Part shown: piece after piece, positions 26,310-35,953 of the stretch | Numbering within the stretch: position 1 is the stretch's first letter | Layout: each line of letters starts with the position of its first letter | Position numbers and translations under genes: made by a program | Assembly (NCBI RefSeq): GCF_002571225.1 | Contig: NZ_NVEC01000028.1 | Coordinates: forward strand, 1 to 64,000 | DNA: 64,000 nt | Reading direction: 5' to 3' | Source: Bacillus sp. AFS059628 | Lineage (GTDB): Bacteria; Bacillota; Bacilli; Bacillales; Bacillaceae_G | The notes under the pieces: generated by a model | The model's input: only the letters and a program-made list of their open reading frames with translations | What the model was told of the DNA's origin: nothing | The model's database searches: none

Positions 26310-26472
26310 GTGCGGATAATAGAAGGACGATAGAAAAAGAGGTATAATCAAGTTGTGAAAAATTTCATGTATGCTTGAATAGCGTGAAACAAATAAAAAG
26401 CTGCAGAGCATAATAGTGGAAATTTCAGCTCATAACGTTTTGGTAGCGTTCACAATTGAGGGGGAAGTAACA

Positions 26473-27993
26473 ATGGAAAAGCTTCAAGAAAGCATGTATC
26501 AACTAATTGTTGAAACGTCAACGAACTTACCGAAAGATGTTCGTCGTGCGATTCAACAAGCGAAAGAGCGAGAAAATGCAGGGACTCGTTCTGCGATGGC
26601 ACTTGGCACAATTACAAATAATATTAAAATGGCTGATGATAACATCTCGCCAATTTGCCAAGATACAGGGATGCCAACGTTTAAAATTTATACACCAGTT
26701 GGTGTGAATCAATTAAAGTTGAAGGAAGCTATCTATAATGCGCTTGAGCGGGCGACAAAAGATGGTAAACTTCGTCCAAATTCTGTTGATTCTCTTTTTG
26801 GAGACAACAGTGGAAATAATTTAGGACCAGGTACACCGGTTATTAAGTTTGAACAATGGGAAAAAAATTATATTGATGCACGTTTAATCCTAAAGGGTGG
26901 TGGCTGTGAGAATAAAAATATTCAGTATAGCTTACCGTGTGAACTAGAAGGACTTGGACGAGCTGGCCGTGATTTAGAAGGGATTCGTAAATGTCTTCTT
27001 CATGCGGTATATCAAGCACAAGGTCAAGGATGTAGTGCAGGTGTAATTGGTGTTGGTATCGGGGGAGACCGCACATCAGGTTACGAATTAGCAAAAAATC
27101 AATTATTCCGTACATTGGATGATGTCAATCCAATCCCAGAGTTACAACAACTTGAAGAGTACGTATTAGAAAATGCGAATAAGCTTGGTATTGGTACGAT
27201 GGGATTTGGCGGAGAAACAACTTTACTTGGCTGTAAAATTGGCGTGTATAACCGTCTGCCAGCTAGTTTCTACGTATCTGTGGCGTATAATTGCTGGGCA
27301 TACCGTCGCCTTGGTGTAACAATCCATCCTGAAACAGGTGAAATTATGGATTGGTTATATCAAGAAGGTGAAGATACACTGGAGCAAGAAGTACAAGAAA
27401 AAACAGAGCAGCGTGAAATTGTATTACAAGCGCCAATTACAGAAGAGCAAATTCGTGAACTTCGCGTTGGTGATGTTGTAACAATTAATGGCATGATGTA
27501 TACAGGTCGTGACGCAATTCATAAGCATTTAATGGATAACGATTGTCCAGTAGATTTAAATGGACAAATTATTTACCACTGTGGTCCAGTTGTTGTGAAA
27601 GATGAAAATGACAATTGGCAAATTAAAGCGGCAGGTCCAACGACAAGTATTCGTGAAGAACCGTACCAAGGTGATATTATGAAGAAATTCGGTATTAGAG
27701 CTGTCATTGGAAAAGGCGGCATGGGTGCGAAAACATTAGCAGCTTTAGAAGAACACGGTGGTGTATATTTAAACGCAATCGGTGGTGCAGCGCAATATTA
27801 TGCTGAATGTATTAAAGAAGTGAAAGATGTTGATTTCTTACAATTTGGTATTCCAGAGGCAATGTGGCATTTACGTATCGATGGATTTAAAGCAGTTGTA
27901 ACAATGGATTCTCACGGTAATAGCTTACATGCAGATGTTGATAAAACATCACTTGAAAAATTAGCTAGCTTTAAAGAGCCAGTATTTAAGTAA
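26473..27993 (+). CDS. fumA: Fumarate hydratase, class I ([4Fe-4S])
   Basis: A 506-aa two-domain class I fumarase. The alpha part carries ISPICQDTGMPTF with cluster ligand Cys62, followed by the Cys-rich KGGGCENKNIQYSLPCE and QGCSAGVIGVGIGGDR. The beta part has RVGDVVTINGMMYTGRDAIHKHLMD, IYHCGPVV and GKGGMGAKTLAALEEHGGVYLNAIGGAA. It interconverts fumarate and malate in the TCA cycle. The family is oxygen-sensitive, unlike the class II enzyme (CitG) of B. subtilis. The ATG after GGGGGAAG is chosen; a longer in-frame start has no ribosome site. TATAAT at 26343-26348 is a possible -10. It is monocistronic. Confidence 0.94.
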   Translation: MEKLQESMYQLIVETSTNLPKDVRRAIQQAKERENAGTRSAMALGTITNNIKMADDNISPICQDTGMPTFKIYTPVGVNQLKLKEAIYNALERATKDGKLRPNSVDSLFGDNSGNNLGPGTPVIKFEQWEKNYIDARLILKGGGCENKNIQYSLPCELEGLGRAGRDLEGIRKCLLHAVYQAQGQGCSAGVIGVGIGGDRTSGYELAKNQLFRTLDDVNPIPELQQLEEYVLENANKLGIGTMGFGGETTLLGCKIGVYNRLPASFYVSVAYNCWAYRRLGVTIHPETGEIMDWLYQEGEDTLEQEVQEKTEQREIVLQAPITEEQIRELRVGDVVTINGMMYTGRDAIHKHLMDNDCPVDLNGQIIYHCGPVVVKDENDNWQIKAAGPTTSIREEPYQGDIMKKFGIRAVIGKGGMGAKTLAALEEHGGVYLNAIGGAAQYYAECIKEVKDVDFLQFGIPEAMWHLRIDGFKAVVTMDSHGNSLHADVDKTSLEKLASFKEPVFK

Positions 27994-27995
27994 AC

Positions 27996-28033
27996 AAAAA
28001 TGCATCTCGAGCGATTCGAGATGCATTTTTTTG
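27996..28033 (+). terminator. Terminator after fumA
   Basis: AAAAATGCATCTCGA/TCGAGATGCATTTTT stem with further T. Confidence 0.92.
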
Positions 28034-28119
28034 GTATATATAGAAAAACATGTTCAGCATGAAAGAATGCGTAGCAACAGAAACTACGAGTACGATTATA
28101 TATGGAAAGGAGACTATTT

Positions 28120-28902
28120 ATGAAACATAAATGGTTATATATCGGTCTCATTTTTTCAATTATGATGGCACTTGTTCCAGTTTCGGCACTAGCTTATACA
28201 AATACTCCACATAACTGGGGAATCCCGCGCCCTAAAAATGAAACAGTACCAGATGCAGGAAAGTTATATACAGATTTGCTACAGAAAAATGGTGGTTTTT
28301 ATTTAGGGGATACGAAGAAAAAGGATATTTATTTAACATTTGATAATGGTTATGAGAATGGATACACAGGAAAAATCTTAGACGTATTAAAAGAAAAAAA
28401 AGTACCAGCAACTTTCTTTGTAACGGGGCATTACATTAAAACACAAAAAGATTTATTGTTAAGAATGAAAGATGAAGGACACATTATTGGAAACCATTCG
28501 TGGAGCCATCCTGATTTCACAGCGGTAAATGATGAGAAACTTCGTCAAGAATTAACGAGTGTAACGGAAGAAATTAAGAAAGTAACCGGGCAAAAAGAAG
28601 TGAAATATGTACGTCCTCCGCGCGGCGTATTTAGTGAAAGAACGTTAGCTCTTACGAAAGAAATGGGCTACTATAATGTATTTTGGTCACTTGCATTTTT
28701 GGATTGGAAAGTGGATGAGCAAAGAGGGTGGCAATATGCCCATAATAATGTTATGACGATGATTCATCCAGGATCTATTTTATTACTTCATGCAATATCA
28801 AAAGATAATGCAGAAGCACTTGCGAAAATCATTGATGATTTGCGCGAGAAAGGGTATCATTTTAAAAGTCTAGATGACTTAGTAAAAAGCAATCAACCGT
28901 AA
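28120..28902 (+). CDS. pdaA: Peptidoglycan delta-lactam deacetylase PdaA
   Basis: A 260-aa protein with a cleavable signal peptide (residues 1-24) and a NodB polysaccharide-deacetylase domain. Motif 1 is LTFDNGYENG, with DN in place of the usual DD as in PdaA proteins. Motif 2 is GNHSWSHPD (metal His residues), and motif 3 is RPPRGVFS. Motif 5 is ILLLHAIS. PdaA removes the acetyl group from muramic acid before delta-lactam formation in spore cortex, needed for germination. It is next to yfjP and yfjO as in B. subtilis (yfjS = pdaA). No clear SigG promoter was found upstream. Confidence 0.94.
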   Translation: MKHKWLYIGLIFSIMMALVPVSALAYTNTPHNWGIPRPKNETVPDAGKLYTDLLQKNGGFYLGDTKKKDIYLTFDNGYENGYTGKILDVLKEKKVPATFFVTGHYIKTQKDLLLRMKDEGHIIGNHSWSHPDFTAVNDEKLRQELTSVTEEIKKVTGQKEVKYVRPPRGVFSERTLALTKEMGYYNVFWSLAFLDWKVDEQRGWQYAHNNVMTMIHPGSILLLHAISKDNAEALAKIIDDLREKGYHFKSLDDLVKSNQP

Positions 28903-28924
28903 GCATGTATGCTTGCGGTTTTCT
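28895..28924 (+). terminator. Terminator overlapping the pdaA stop
   Basis: ACCGTAAGCA-TGTA-TGCTTGCGGT stem followed by TTT. Confidence 0.7.
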
Positions 28925-28961
28925 CATGCTATAATGATGTGTAAAAAGGATGGGGAAACGT

Positions 28962-29825
28962 ATGTGGAGCGAACATGTTACGTTAGAGTATCCGTATCAT
29001 TTCGAAGAAGTATTAAAACGTTTATCTTTTGATCCTCTTAACGTCATTCAATTAGATGAGAAAGTTATTTATGTCCCGATTTGTATAGACGAGGAACAGA
29101 TTGTTGTTCGCCTGCAAGGGATTGGTACTGTTCAAAATCCACAGTTTTGGATTTCTAGTCAGACAGGAGATCCAGAGAAAGTCATGAAACGAATGAGGGC
29201 CATTTTTCATTGGAATGAACCGTTTCAAGATATACAAAATCATTTTTTAAACACATCATTACGTCCACTATTTGAAACATATGCTTATACTCCAATTATT
29301 TTAGAATTTGATTATTTTGCTTGCCTTCTTCGCTGTATCATTCATCAACAAATAAATTTGAAATTTGCTACTGTGTTAACAGAACAGTTTGTGAAACGAT
29401 ATGGGACAGAAAAGAACGGCGTATTCTTTTTCCCAACTCCAGAAAGAGTAGCAAACATTTCAATAGAGGAATTGAGAGAGCAGAAGTTTAGTCAGCGAAA
29501 AGCTGAATATATAGTAGGATTAGGTAGAAGTATTGTCAGCGGTACATTAAATTTAGCGAGTATAGAAACCAGGGCGGAAGAAGAGGTTTCAGCACAACTG
29601 TTACCAATTAGGGGGATTGGTACATGGACAGTGCAAAATTTTTTAATGTTTGGGCTTGGACGGAAAAATATGTTTCCGAAAGCGGACATTGGGATTCAGC
29701 GTGCAGTACAAGGTGTATTTCAATTAGATGATAAACCTGATGATGCATTTTTAGAAAAAGTGAAACAAGAGTGTGAACCATACTGCAGTTATGCAGCGTT
29801 ATATTTATGGAAAAGTATAGAGTAG
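28962..29825 (+). CDS. yfjP: DNA-3-methyladenine glycosylase family protein (YfjP/AlkA-like)
   Basis: At 287 aa it equals B. subtilis YfjP if ATG 28962 is used; the ribosome site GGATGGGG then has proper spacing, while the ATG four codons earlier overlaps it. The helix-hairpin-helix motif is [21 protein letters not shown], and the catalytic Asp lies in [12 protein letters not shown]. The enzyme excises alkylated purines in base-excision repair. The downstream methyltransferase starts 10 bases after the stop, so the two are an operon. Confidence 0.9.
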   Translation: MWSEHVTLEYPYHFEEVLKRLSFDPLNVIQLDEKVIYVPICIDEEQIVVRLQGIGTVQNPQFWISSQTGDPEKVMKRMRAIFHWNEPFQDIQNHFLNTSLRPLFETYAYTPIILEFDYFACLLRCIIHQQINLKFATVLTEQFVKRYGTEKNGVFFFPTPERVANISIEELREQKFSQRKAEYIVGLGRSIVSGTLNLASIETRAEEEVSAQLLPIRGIGTWTVQNFLMFGLGRKNMFPKADIGIQRAVQGVFQLDDKPDDAFLEKVKQECEPYCSYAALYLWKSIE

Positions 29826-29835
29826 AGGTGTAATA

Positions 29836-31215
29836 ATGATACAAAAGCAACATGAGAGTAAGTTGGAAGTTGGTCAAACGTTTCCTGTGACAATTAAACG
29901 TCTTGGGATTAACGGAGAAGGCGTTGGTTATTTTAAGAGACAAGTTGTTTTCATTCCAGGGGCATTACCAGGAGAAGAAGTTGTTGCTGAAACAACGAAA
30001 ATTCAGCGTGGTTTCGCTGAAGCGAAAGTGAAAAAAGTTCGTAAAGCTTCACCACATCGTGTGAAAGCACCATGTCCGGTATATGAAGAGTGCGGCGGTT
30101 GCCAATTGCAACATTTAGATTATAAAGAACAACTAAATCAAAAGCGTGATATCGTTGTACAAGCATTCCAGAAGTATATGAACAACGGTTTGGAAGAGAA
30201 AATTCGTCCGACGCTTGGCATGGAAAATCCATGGCATTATCGTAATAAGAGTCAACTACAAGTGGGGCGTAAAGACGAAAAGGTTATTACAGGGCTGTAT
30301 AAACAAAACTCACATCAGTTAATTGATATTGCTCATTGTATGATTCAACATAAAGCAACGAATGAAGCGACAAAAGTTGTAAGACGTATATTAGAAAAGT
30401 TAAATGTTTCTATTTATAATGAGAAAAAGCAAAAAGGTTTAGTACGTACAATTGTGACACGTACTGCAGTGCAAACAGGGGAAGTACAAGTTACACTTAT
30501 TACAACAAAAGAAGAATTGCCAAATAAAGAGCAATTTATCGCAGAAGTACAAAAACAGATGCCAGCTGTTAAATCAATTATGCAAAATGTAAACTGGCGT
30601 AAAACATCTGTTATTTTCGGTGATAAAACATTTAAATTAGCTGGAAAAGAAGTAATTCAAGAAACGCTTGGTGATTTATCATTTGAATTATCAGCACGTG
30701 CATTCTTCCAGTTGAATCCAGAACAAACGGTTGTTTTATACAATGAAGCGAAAAAAGCTGCTGCTTTAACAGGCAATGAGAAAATTGTAGATGCGTATTG
30801 TGGCGTTGGTACAATCGGACTTTGGCTTGCAAATGATGCAGCGGAAGTACGTGGTATGGATGTAATTCCAGAAGCGATTGCAGATGCAAGAAAAAATGCG
30901 AAGCGTCACGGATTTACAAATACGAAATATGAAGCAGGTAAAGCTGAACAATGGTTACCGAAATGGGTAAAAGAAGGATGGCGTCCAGATGTAATTGTTG
31001 TCGATCCACCACGTACAGGTTGCGATGATAAATTACTGGAAACAATTTTAAAAGTGAAGCCAAAACAAGTTGTTTACGTGTCTTGTAATCCTTCTTCATT
31101 AGCTCGTGATGTACAAGCATTAATGAAGAGCTATGAAGTGGAATATATACAACCAGTTGATATGTTCCCGCATACAGCTCATGTAGAAAATGTAGTGAAG
31201 CTTGTTAGAAAGTAA
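29836..31215 (+). CDS. yfjO: 23S rRNA (uracil-5-)-methyltransferase family, RumA/RlmD type (YfjO-like)
   Basis: A 459-aa protein. An N-terminal TRAM RNA-binding domain ([37 protein letters not shown]) is followed by an iron-sulphur cysteine cluster [10 protein letters not shown], then the methyltransferase fold. SAM is bound at [15 protein letters not shown]; the catalytic loop is VDPPRTGCD, and the nucleophile and base lie in [12 protein letters not shown]. subtilis has two paralogues: YefA (RlmCD, m5U747 and m5U1939) and YfjO. By gene order this is YfjO; the exact uridine target is not proven. Confidence 0.92.
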   Translation: MIQKQHESKLEVGQTFPVTIKRLGINGEGVGYFKRQVVFIPGALPGEEVVAETTKIQRGFAEAKVKKVRKASPHRVKAPCPVYEECGGCQLQHLDYKEQLNQKRDIVVQAFQKYMNNGLEEKIRPTLGMENPWHYRNKSQLQVGRKDEKVITGLYKQNSHQLIDIAHCMIQHKATNEATKVVRRILEKLNVSIYNEKKQKGLVRTIVTRTAVQTGEVQVTLITTKEELPNKEQFIAEVQKQMPAVKSIMQNVNWRKTSVIFGDKTFKLAGKEVIQETLGDLSFELSARAFFQLNPEQTVVLYNEAKKAAALTGNEKIVDAYCGVGTIGLWLANDAAEVRGMDVIPEAIADARKNAKRHGFTNTKYEAGKAEQWLPKWVKEGWRPDVIVVDPPRTGCDDKLLETILKVKPKQVVYVSCNPSSLARDVQALMKSYEVEYIQPVDMFPHTAHVENVVKLVRK

Positions 31216-31225
31216 AGTATATTCA

Positions 31226-31254
31226 TATTCCCTCACGGTTCGAGGGAATATTTT
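31226..31254 (+). terminator. Terminator after yfjO
   Basis: ATATTCCCTC-ACGGTTC-GAGGGAATAT stem with TTTT. Confidence 0.82.
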
Positions 31255-31271
31255 CTATGAAGGAGAATGAA

Positions 31272-32009
31272 ATGTACAATTATAAATTAACGATTCAGTA
31301 TGACGGTGCACGTTTTAAAGGATGGCAACGTCTCGGTAATAACGATAATACGATTCAAGGGAAAATTGAAAGTGTCATCTCTGAAATGGTCGGAAAAGAA
31401 ATTGAAATTATCGGTTGTAGTAGAACAGACGCTGGTGTACATGCATTGAATCAAGTTGCTAACTTTCAAAGTGATGAGAAGTTAGTGGAACATAAAGTCA
31501 AAAAATATTTAAATCAATATTTACCTAATGATATTAGTATTACGAATGTAGAAGAAGTACATGATCGCTTCCATGCTCGTTACAATTCTAAAGCAAAAAC
31601 ATATCTGTATAAAATTTGGAATGAAGAGCACACAAATCCATTTATGCGTAAATATAGCATGCATGTGAATAAAAAATTAAATGTGAAAAGCATGAAAGAA
31701 GCTGCGAAACATTTAGTTGGTTCACATGACTTTACTGCCTTTTCAAATGCAAAATCAAAGAAAAAGTCTATGGTGCGAGAAGTATATACACTTGAAGTGA
31801 TGGGAGAAGCAGGATTTGTACAAATTAGAGTAAGTGGTAACGGATTCCTTCATAACATGGTCCGAAAAATTGTTGGAGCATTAATTGAAGTTGGATTAGG
31901 ACAATTAGATGCAGAAGCAATTCCACACATTTTAGAGGCGAAACAACGCAATCAAATTAATTGCCTTGCTGAGGCGAGTGGTTTGTATTTGGAGAATGTT
32001 GAGTTTTAA
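31272..32009 (+). CDS. truA: tRNA pseudouridine synthase A (TruA)
   Basis: A 245-aa TruA enzyme making pseudouridine at positions 38-40 of tRNA. Catalytic Asp53 lies in CSRTDAGVHA. The KTYLYKIWNEEHTNPF and GNGFLHNMVRKIVGALIEVG blocks complete the fold. The start at 31272 follows GAAGGAGAA; the in-frame ATG at 31257 overlaps that site and is rejected. The cereus group usually has another truA copy in the ribosomal protein cluster, so this is likely the second paralogue. Confidence 0.93.
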   Translation: MYNYKLTIQYDGARFKGWQRLGNNDNTIQGKIESVISEMVGKEIEIIGCSRTDAGVHALNQVANFQSDEKLVEHKVKKYLNQYLPNDISITNVEEVHDRFHARYNSKAKTYLYKIWNEEHTNPFMRKYSMHVNKKLNVKSMKEAAKHLVGSHDFTAFSNAKSKKKSMVREVYTLEVMGEAGFVQIRVSGNGFLHNMVRKIVGALIEVGLGQLDAEAIPHILEAKQRNQINCLAEASGLYLENVEF

Positions 32010-32016
32010 TAGTAAT

Positions 32017-32050
32017 AAAAAAATCGAGCTGTGTAGGCTCGATTTTTTTT
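32017..32050. terminator. Bidirectional terminator
   Basis: AAAAAATCGAGC-loop-GCTCGATTTTTT stem between convergent genes. Confidence 0.9.
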
Positions 32051-32255
32051 ATGGTTTGGAGTTAAGAAGATCTTTCTTCATACGTATCTTCAAATTCCAA
32101 AAACCAGCAAGCATAATAGCTGCAAAAGAGCCGCTAATTGTTGCTAATAGTTTTGCATAAGGATAGGCGTTTATATCAACTAGTAACATCATACATACAA
32201 TGGTAGGGAAGAAGGCTAAGTATTGTAATAATTTTAATTTGTTATCATTACTCAT
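32049..32255 (-). CDS. Small two-helix membrane protein, 68 aa
   Basis: Two hydrophobic helices (about residues 11-27 and 33-52) are joined by a short loop, with a basic tail KIRMKKDL, so the C-terminus is probably inside. The ribosome site GAAAGGAA is good. No family is recognised. It is monocistronic and of unknown function. Confidence 0.65.
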   Translation of the reverse strand: MSNDNKLKLLQYLAFFPTIVCMMLLVDINAYPYAKLLATISGSFAAIMLAGFWNLKIRMKKDLLNSKP

Positions 32256-32356
32256 ATATATCGTTCCTTTCTAGTATGTTATATGTTTATTATAGCATAT
32301 TTTACCAAATGTTTATTTGTACTTTAAAGCAGATTTCTGCTATATGAATAAGCAAT

Positions 32357-32393
32357 AAAAGTCGAATAGGTGAGAGTTAGTAATCGACTCATT
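32357..32393 (-). terminator. Possible terminator of the sigma-54 regulator gene
   Basis: AGTCGA/TCGACT arms with a long loop and TTTTATT on the minus strand; weak. Confidence 0.35.
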
Positions 32394-32404
32394 CAAGTTT
32401 CATT

Positions 32405-33808
32405 TCATATGTGTAAATGCAGTTTTTTAATTCGATATTGTAAGTTTTGCCTACTTAACCCCAAAAACTTTGCAGCTTGTGAAATATTACCGTGATACTC
32501 TTTCAGAATTTGAGTGATATAGTTTTTTTCCATTTCTTCTATTGTGTGTTTTAACGTTTTAGGTGTATCAGTATCGTTATTAGTTAGGAGAGGTTGCATA
32601 TTGAATTCCTTTTTTATTCGTTCGCGAAAGCGAGTGGGAAGATGAAACGCTGTAATGATGTTTTCATCTTCAACTAAATTCATTGAACCTTCAATGATAT
32701 GTTCCAATTCTCTTACGTTTCCAGGCCAATCATATACATACAAAAATTCTCTTACATGCACATCTACATCTGTTACACTAAGTCCAAATTGAATGTTGTA
32801 TTTTTCGATAAAGTGCTGAACAAGAGCCGGAATATCCTCTTTTCGTTCACGTAAAGGCGGAAGATATAAAGTAACGACGCTTAATCGATAATATAAGTCT
32901 TCTCGTAATCGATTGTGTGTAATAGCTTCAAGAGGGTCTTCATTAATAGTTGCTATAATACGAACATCAATTTCTTTTTCTTGTGTGCCTCCGATTCTTC
33001 GTATTGTTTTTTCTTGTATAGCTCGCAGTAACTTCGCTTGAAGTGCTGTACTTAATGAGTTGATCTCATCTAATAACAAAGTTCCTCCGTTCGCTTCTTC
33101 AAATAAACCAGCTTTATCGATAGCTCCTGTAAATGCACCTCGGTTCGTACCAAATAATAAGCTTTCCATGAGTGTATCAGGTATAGCGGCACAGTTTTGT
33201 GAAATAAATGGTTTGCCTGAACGCTGACTTTCGTTATGGATACTTTGTGCAAATAGTTCTTTACCGGTCCCTGTTTCCCCTACGATAAGTATGGAGGAGG
33301 ATGTACGAATGACTCTTTTAGCTTCTGTAATGATGGATTGAATAGCACTAGAATCACCGATTATGTGATCAAAGGTAAACTTATTATTTTGTTTTCGAGA
33401 AAGGCTTGTTTTCATTGTTTGTTTGGAATGGTTAATCTCTGTTGAAATTTCAATAGCGCCTTTAATTTTTCCGTTTTCTATTATAGGAAAAGTATTATTA
33501 ATCGTTGTAATTTCTTGCCCTTTATTGTTAAAATACGTTTGTTTTATATTTTTGTTTGTTTTTCCTAATTTTAATGCCTCTATAAGAGTACTATTTTTAT
33601 TTTCTTCAAATGCAAATACTTCTAAAGGACTTTTATATAATACATCTGAGCGTTCCATTGATTCAATTTCCATCATTTTGCGGTTGTAGATAATCGTTTT
33701 ACTTTCCTCATTAATAATATGAATCCCGATATCGAGCTCATTGAGTAAAGTTTCATATAGCATATTCATTTCAATGATCTGTTTTAAATTAATTTCTTCT
33801 GTACGCAT
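32405..33808 (-). CDS. Sigma-54-dependent transcriptional activator (PAS - AAA+ - Fis HTH)
   Basis: A 467-aa enhancer-binding protein. An N-terminal PAS-like sensor (residues 12-125, NMLYETLLNELDIGIHIINEESKTIIYN) is followed by the AAA+ domain. That domain has Walker A GETGTGKE, the sigma-54 contact loop GAFTGA, Walker B GGTLLLDEI and the arginine region LREDLYYRL. The Fis-type helix-turn-helix closes the protein (YHGNISQAAKFLGLSRQNLQYRIKKL). It is divergent from the lipoyl-like protein, permease and M20 genes, which have a -24/-12 promoter. It therefore most likely activates them in response to a small ligand, as RocR and BkdR do for amino acids. Confidence 0.93.
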   Translation of the reverse strand: MRTEEINLKQIIEMNMLYETLLNELDIGIHIINEESKTIIYNRKMMEIESMERSDVLYKSPLEVFAFEENKNSTLIEALKLGKTNKNIKQTYFNNKGQEITTINNTFPIIENGKIKGAIEISTEINHSKQTMKTSLSRKQNNKFTFDHIIGDSSAIQSIITEAKRVIRTSSSILIVGETGTGKELFAQSIHNESQRSGKPFISQNCAAIPDTLMESLLFGTNRGAFTGAIDKAGLFEEANGGTLLLDEINSLSTALQAKLLRAIQEKTIRRIGGTQEKEIDVRIIATINEDPLEAITHNRLREDLYYRLSVVTLYLPPLRERKEDIPALVQHFIEKYNIQFGLSVTDVDVHVREFLYVYDWPGNVRELEHIIEGSMNLVEDENIITAFHLPTRFRERIKKEFNMQPLLTNNDTDTPKTLKHTIEEMEKNYITQILKEYHGNISQAAKFLGLSRQNLQYRIKKLHLHI

Positions 33809-33878
33809 AGATTACCTTCTCCTCATTTCACCCTATGAAGACTGACTTTTTATAATTTTATTAAAATTCTTATAAAAT

Positions 33879-33937
33879 CGCAAAATTTTTTTGCTATTTT
33901 TCTTTTAAAACTTCTTACATGATAGAAAAATTTTGCG
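33879..33937. promoter_or_regulatory. 12-bp inverted repeat, candidate enhancer sites for the sigma-54 activator
   Basis: CGCAAAATTTTT at 33879-33890 and its exact complement AAAAATTTTGCG at 33926-33937 face each other 47 bases apart, about 55-110 bases upstream of the -24 element. The left copy is itself near-palindromic (GCAAAA-TTT-TTTTGC). The spacing is close to an integral number of helical turns. Confidence 0.6.
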
Positions 33938-33988
33938 GTTATGAAGATTTTTTTGTTAGGAACCTTCATTTTAAGTAGGAATTGAAGA

Positions 33989-34005
33989 TTGGTACGCATT
34001 TTGCA
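33989..34005 (+). promoter_or_regulatory. Sigma-54 (-24/-12) promoter
   Basis: TTGGTACGCATTTTGCA has the invariant GG and GC exactly 12 bases apart and matches TGGCAC-N5-TTGCA closely. It drives the lipoyl-like gene, which starts 78 bases downstream. Confidence 0.88.
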
Positions 34006-34082
34006 TAAATAAGAGTTGAAATCTCTAAAGGAGGGATATGCAACGTTTCAGTACCAATTAATAAGAAGGAGGAGTTTATAAA

Positions 34083-34337
34083 GTGAAGACGGTTATAGAA
34101 GGCGTGTATAGTCCTTGTTACGGGAAAGTAGAGAAGTTATTTGTTACGGAAAGTTCCTACGTATACGAATGGGAGAAATTAGCGTTAATTGAAACAATAG
34201 ATAAACAGAAAGTAGAAATTAAGGTAGGAATCAGTGGGTATATCGAATCATTAGAAGTAGTAGAAGGACAAGCCATCGCTGATCAAAAGCTATTAATAAC
34301 AGTGAGGGATGATCTTTTAATAACAGGTAGTGATTAA
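34083..34337 (+). CDS. Free-standing biotin/lipoyl-like domain protein, 84 aa
   Basis: The whole protein is one biotinyl/lipoyl-type barrel. It opens GVYSPCYGKVEKLFV, reaches a hairpin ETIDKQKVEIKVGISG and closes GYIESLEVVEGQAIADQKLLITV. The hairpin aligns with the lipoyl pattern ETDKVxVEI, with an Ile inserted in E-T-I-D-K but the modifiable lysine kept. The domain is not fused to an enzyme and no 2-oxoacid dehydrogenase or carboxylase gene lies nearby. It is the first gene after the sigma-54 promoter and has an AAGGAGGAG site. Whether it is lipoylated, biotinylated or unmodified cannot be told. Confidence 0.75.
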   Translation: MKTVIEGVYSPCYGKVEKLFVTESSYVYEWEKLALIETIDKQKVEIKVGISGYIESLEVVEGQAIADQKLLITVRDDLLITGSD

Positions 34338-34436
34338 TACTATGTATTTTGCTCTTTTCAATAATTATTTTTCGTATAAATAATTTTAAAAACGCTTACA
34401 TGAAATGGGTTTCCAAAGGGAAAAGGGGGGATTTGT

Positions 34437-35858
34437 ATGATGGATCAAAACCAAGGATTAAAAAGGGAATTGAAAAGCAGACACATATTTATGATTGCAC
34501 TTGGAGGAGTTATTGGTACCGGACTTTTTTTAGGATCGGGGTATACAATTCATGAAGCTGGGCCTGGAGGAGCGATTGTAGCTTATCTTGTTGGAGGATT
34601 TGTTATGTATTTAACGATGCTCTGTCTCGGAGAATTAGCTGTTGCGATGCCTGATGCAGGATCTTATCAAACGTATGCTACGAAGCATATTTCCCCTGCA
34701 GCGGGTTATGTAGTCGGATGGATGTCGTGGCTAAACTGGTCGGCTACAATAGGTATTGAACTAATTGCAGTTAGTATTTTAATGAAACGATGGTTTCCTG
34801 ATGTACCGTCTTGGATTTGGTGCGTAGTGTTTGCGGCATTACTTTTTGCTATTAATGCGTTATCTTCAAGAAGTTTTGCAGAAGTTGAATTTTGGTTTGC
34901 AAGTATTAAAGTCATTACAATCATTGCATTTATTATTTTGGGCGGGGCAGCAATGTTTGGTTTTCTAGATATGAAAGGAAATGAACCAGCACCAATGTTT
35001 TCTAGCTTTACTGATTATGGTGGGTTGTTTCCAAATGGATTATCCGCTATTTTAATTACGATGATTGCTGTTAATTTTTCCTTCCAAGGAACAGAGCTGG
35101 TTGGTATTGCAGCTGGGGAGAGTGAAAATCCAGAAAAAACAATCCCGAAGGCAATTAATAATACAGTTTGGCGTATACTTGTGTTCTTTGTATTATCTAT
35201 TTTCATTCTTGCAGGATTATTCCCATGGCAACAAGCAGGAGTGATAGAAAGTCCATTCGTAGTTGTATTTGATAAAATTGGTATTCCTTATGCAGCCGAT
35301 ATTATCAATTTCGTTATTATTACAGCAGTATTATCCGTTGCGAATTCAGGATTATATGCAACTTCTCGTATGCTATGGTCTATGTCTAATCAAGGAATGA
35401 TTAGTCCGATTTTTGGTAAGTTATCTAAAAATGGTGTTCCTATTTATGCGTTGATTGTAAGTACAATTGTAGGTTGTCTTTCATTACTATCAGGTATTTA
35501 TGCGGAAGATACAGTTTATTTATGGCTACTTTCTATTGCCGGGTTCGGAGCGATATTAGTTTGGGCATCTATTGCTCTATCTAACTTATTAGCTAGAAGG
35601 TCATATGTGAAGCAGGGCGGAGATGTGAAAGACTTGAAATTTAAAACACCGCTGTATCCGTTCGTACCACTGCTTGCGTTAGTATTAAATGTAACGGTAA
35701 TTGTTGGTATGGCCTTTATTCCAGAACAAAGAATGGCATTGTATTGTGGTATTCCCTTTATGATTGTTTGTTTACTGTTTTACCGTGCGACAAGAAATAA
35801 GGGGAGTAACTTAGAGCATATTGAAAAGACAAATACAACAGAAATAGAGAGTTTATAA
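34437..35858 (+). CDS. APC-family amino-acid permease
   Basis: A 473-aa transporter with twelve predicted helices. The APC signature is at the N-terminus: SRHIFMIALGGVIGTGLFLGSG, then GPGGAIVAYLVGGFVMYLTMLCLGELAVAMPDAGSYQTYA. Its closest look is to the proline/GABA/histidine AAT subfamily. It is the second gene of the sigma-54 unit, so it probably imports the amino acid or acyl-amino acid sensed by the divergent activator. It is followed by a terminator before the M20 gene. Confidence 0.9.
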   Translation: MMDQNQGLKRELKSRHIFMIALGGVIGTGLFLGSGYTIHEAGPGGAIVAYLVGGFVMYLTMLCLGELAVAMPDAGSYQTYATKHISPAAGYVVGWMSWLNWSATIGIELIAVSILMKRWFPDVPSWIWCVVFAALLFAINALSSRSFAEVEFWFASIKVITIIAFIILGGAAMFGFLDMKGNEPAPMFSSFTDYGGLFPNGLSAILITMIAVNFSFQGTELVGIAAGESENPEKTIPKAINNTVWRILVFFVLSIFILAGLFPWQQAGVIESPFVVVFDKIGIPYAADIINFVIITAVLSVANSGLYATSRMLWSMSNQGMISPIFGKLSKNGVPIYALIVSTIVGCLSLLSGIYAEDTVYLWLLSIAGFGAILVWASIALSNLLARRSYVKQGGDVKDLKFKTPLYPFVPLLALVLNVTVIVGMAFIPEQRMALYCGIPFMIVCLLFYRATRNKGSNLEHIEKTNTTEIESL

Positions 35859-35871
35859 TAGTGATTAGTTT

Positions 35872-35907
35872 GGAGACTGTAAAATTGTAAACAGTCTCTT
35901 TTTTTGT
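35872..35907 (+). terminator. Terminator between permease and M20 gene
   Basis: GAGACTGT/ACAGTCTC arms with an A-rich loop, followed by seven T. Readthrough or a separate promoter is needed for the M20 gene. Confidence 0.8.
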
Positions 35908-35953
35908 GAAAATAAAGCTGGGAACATACTACGTATGCAAAGGGGAATTAGCG

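Noticed and set aside
26416-26472. Longer fumarase N-terminus
   Set aside because: The upstream GTG lacks a ribosome site, while ATG 26473 has GGGGGAAG and gives the family start.
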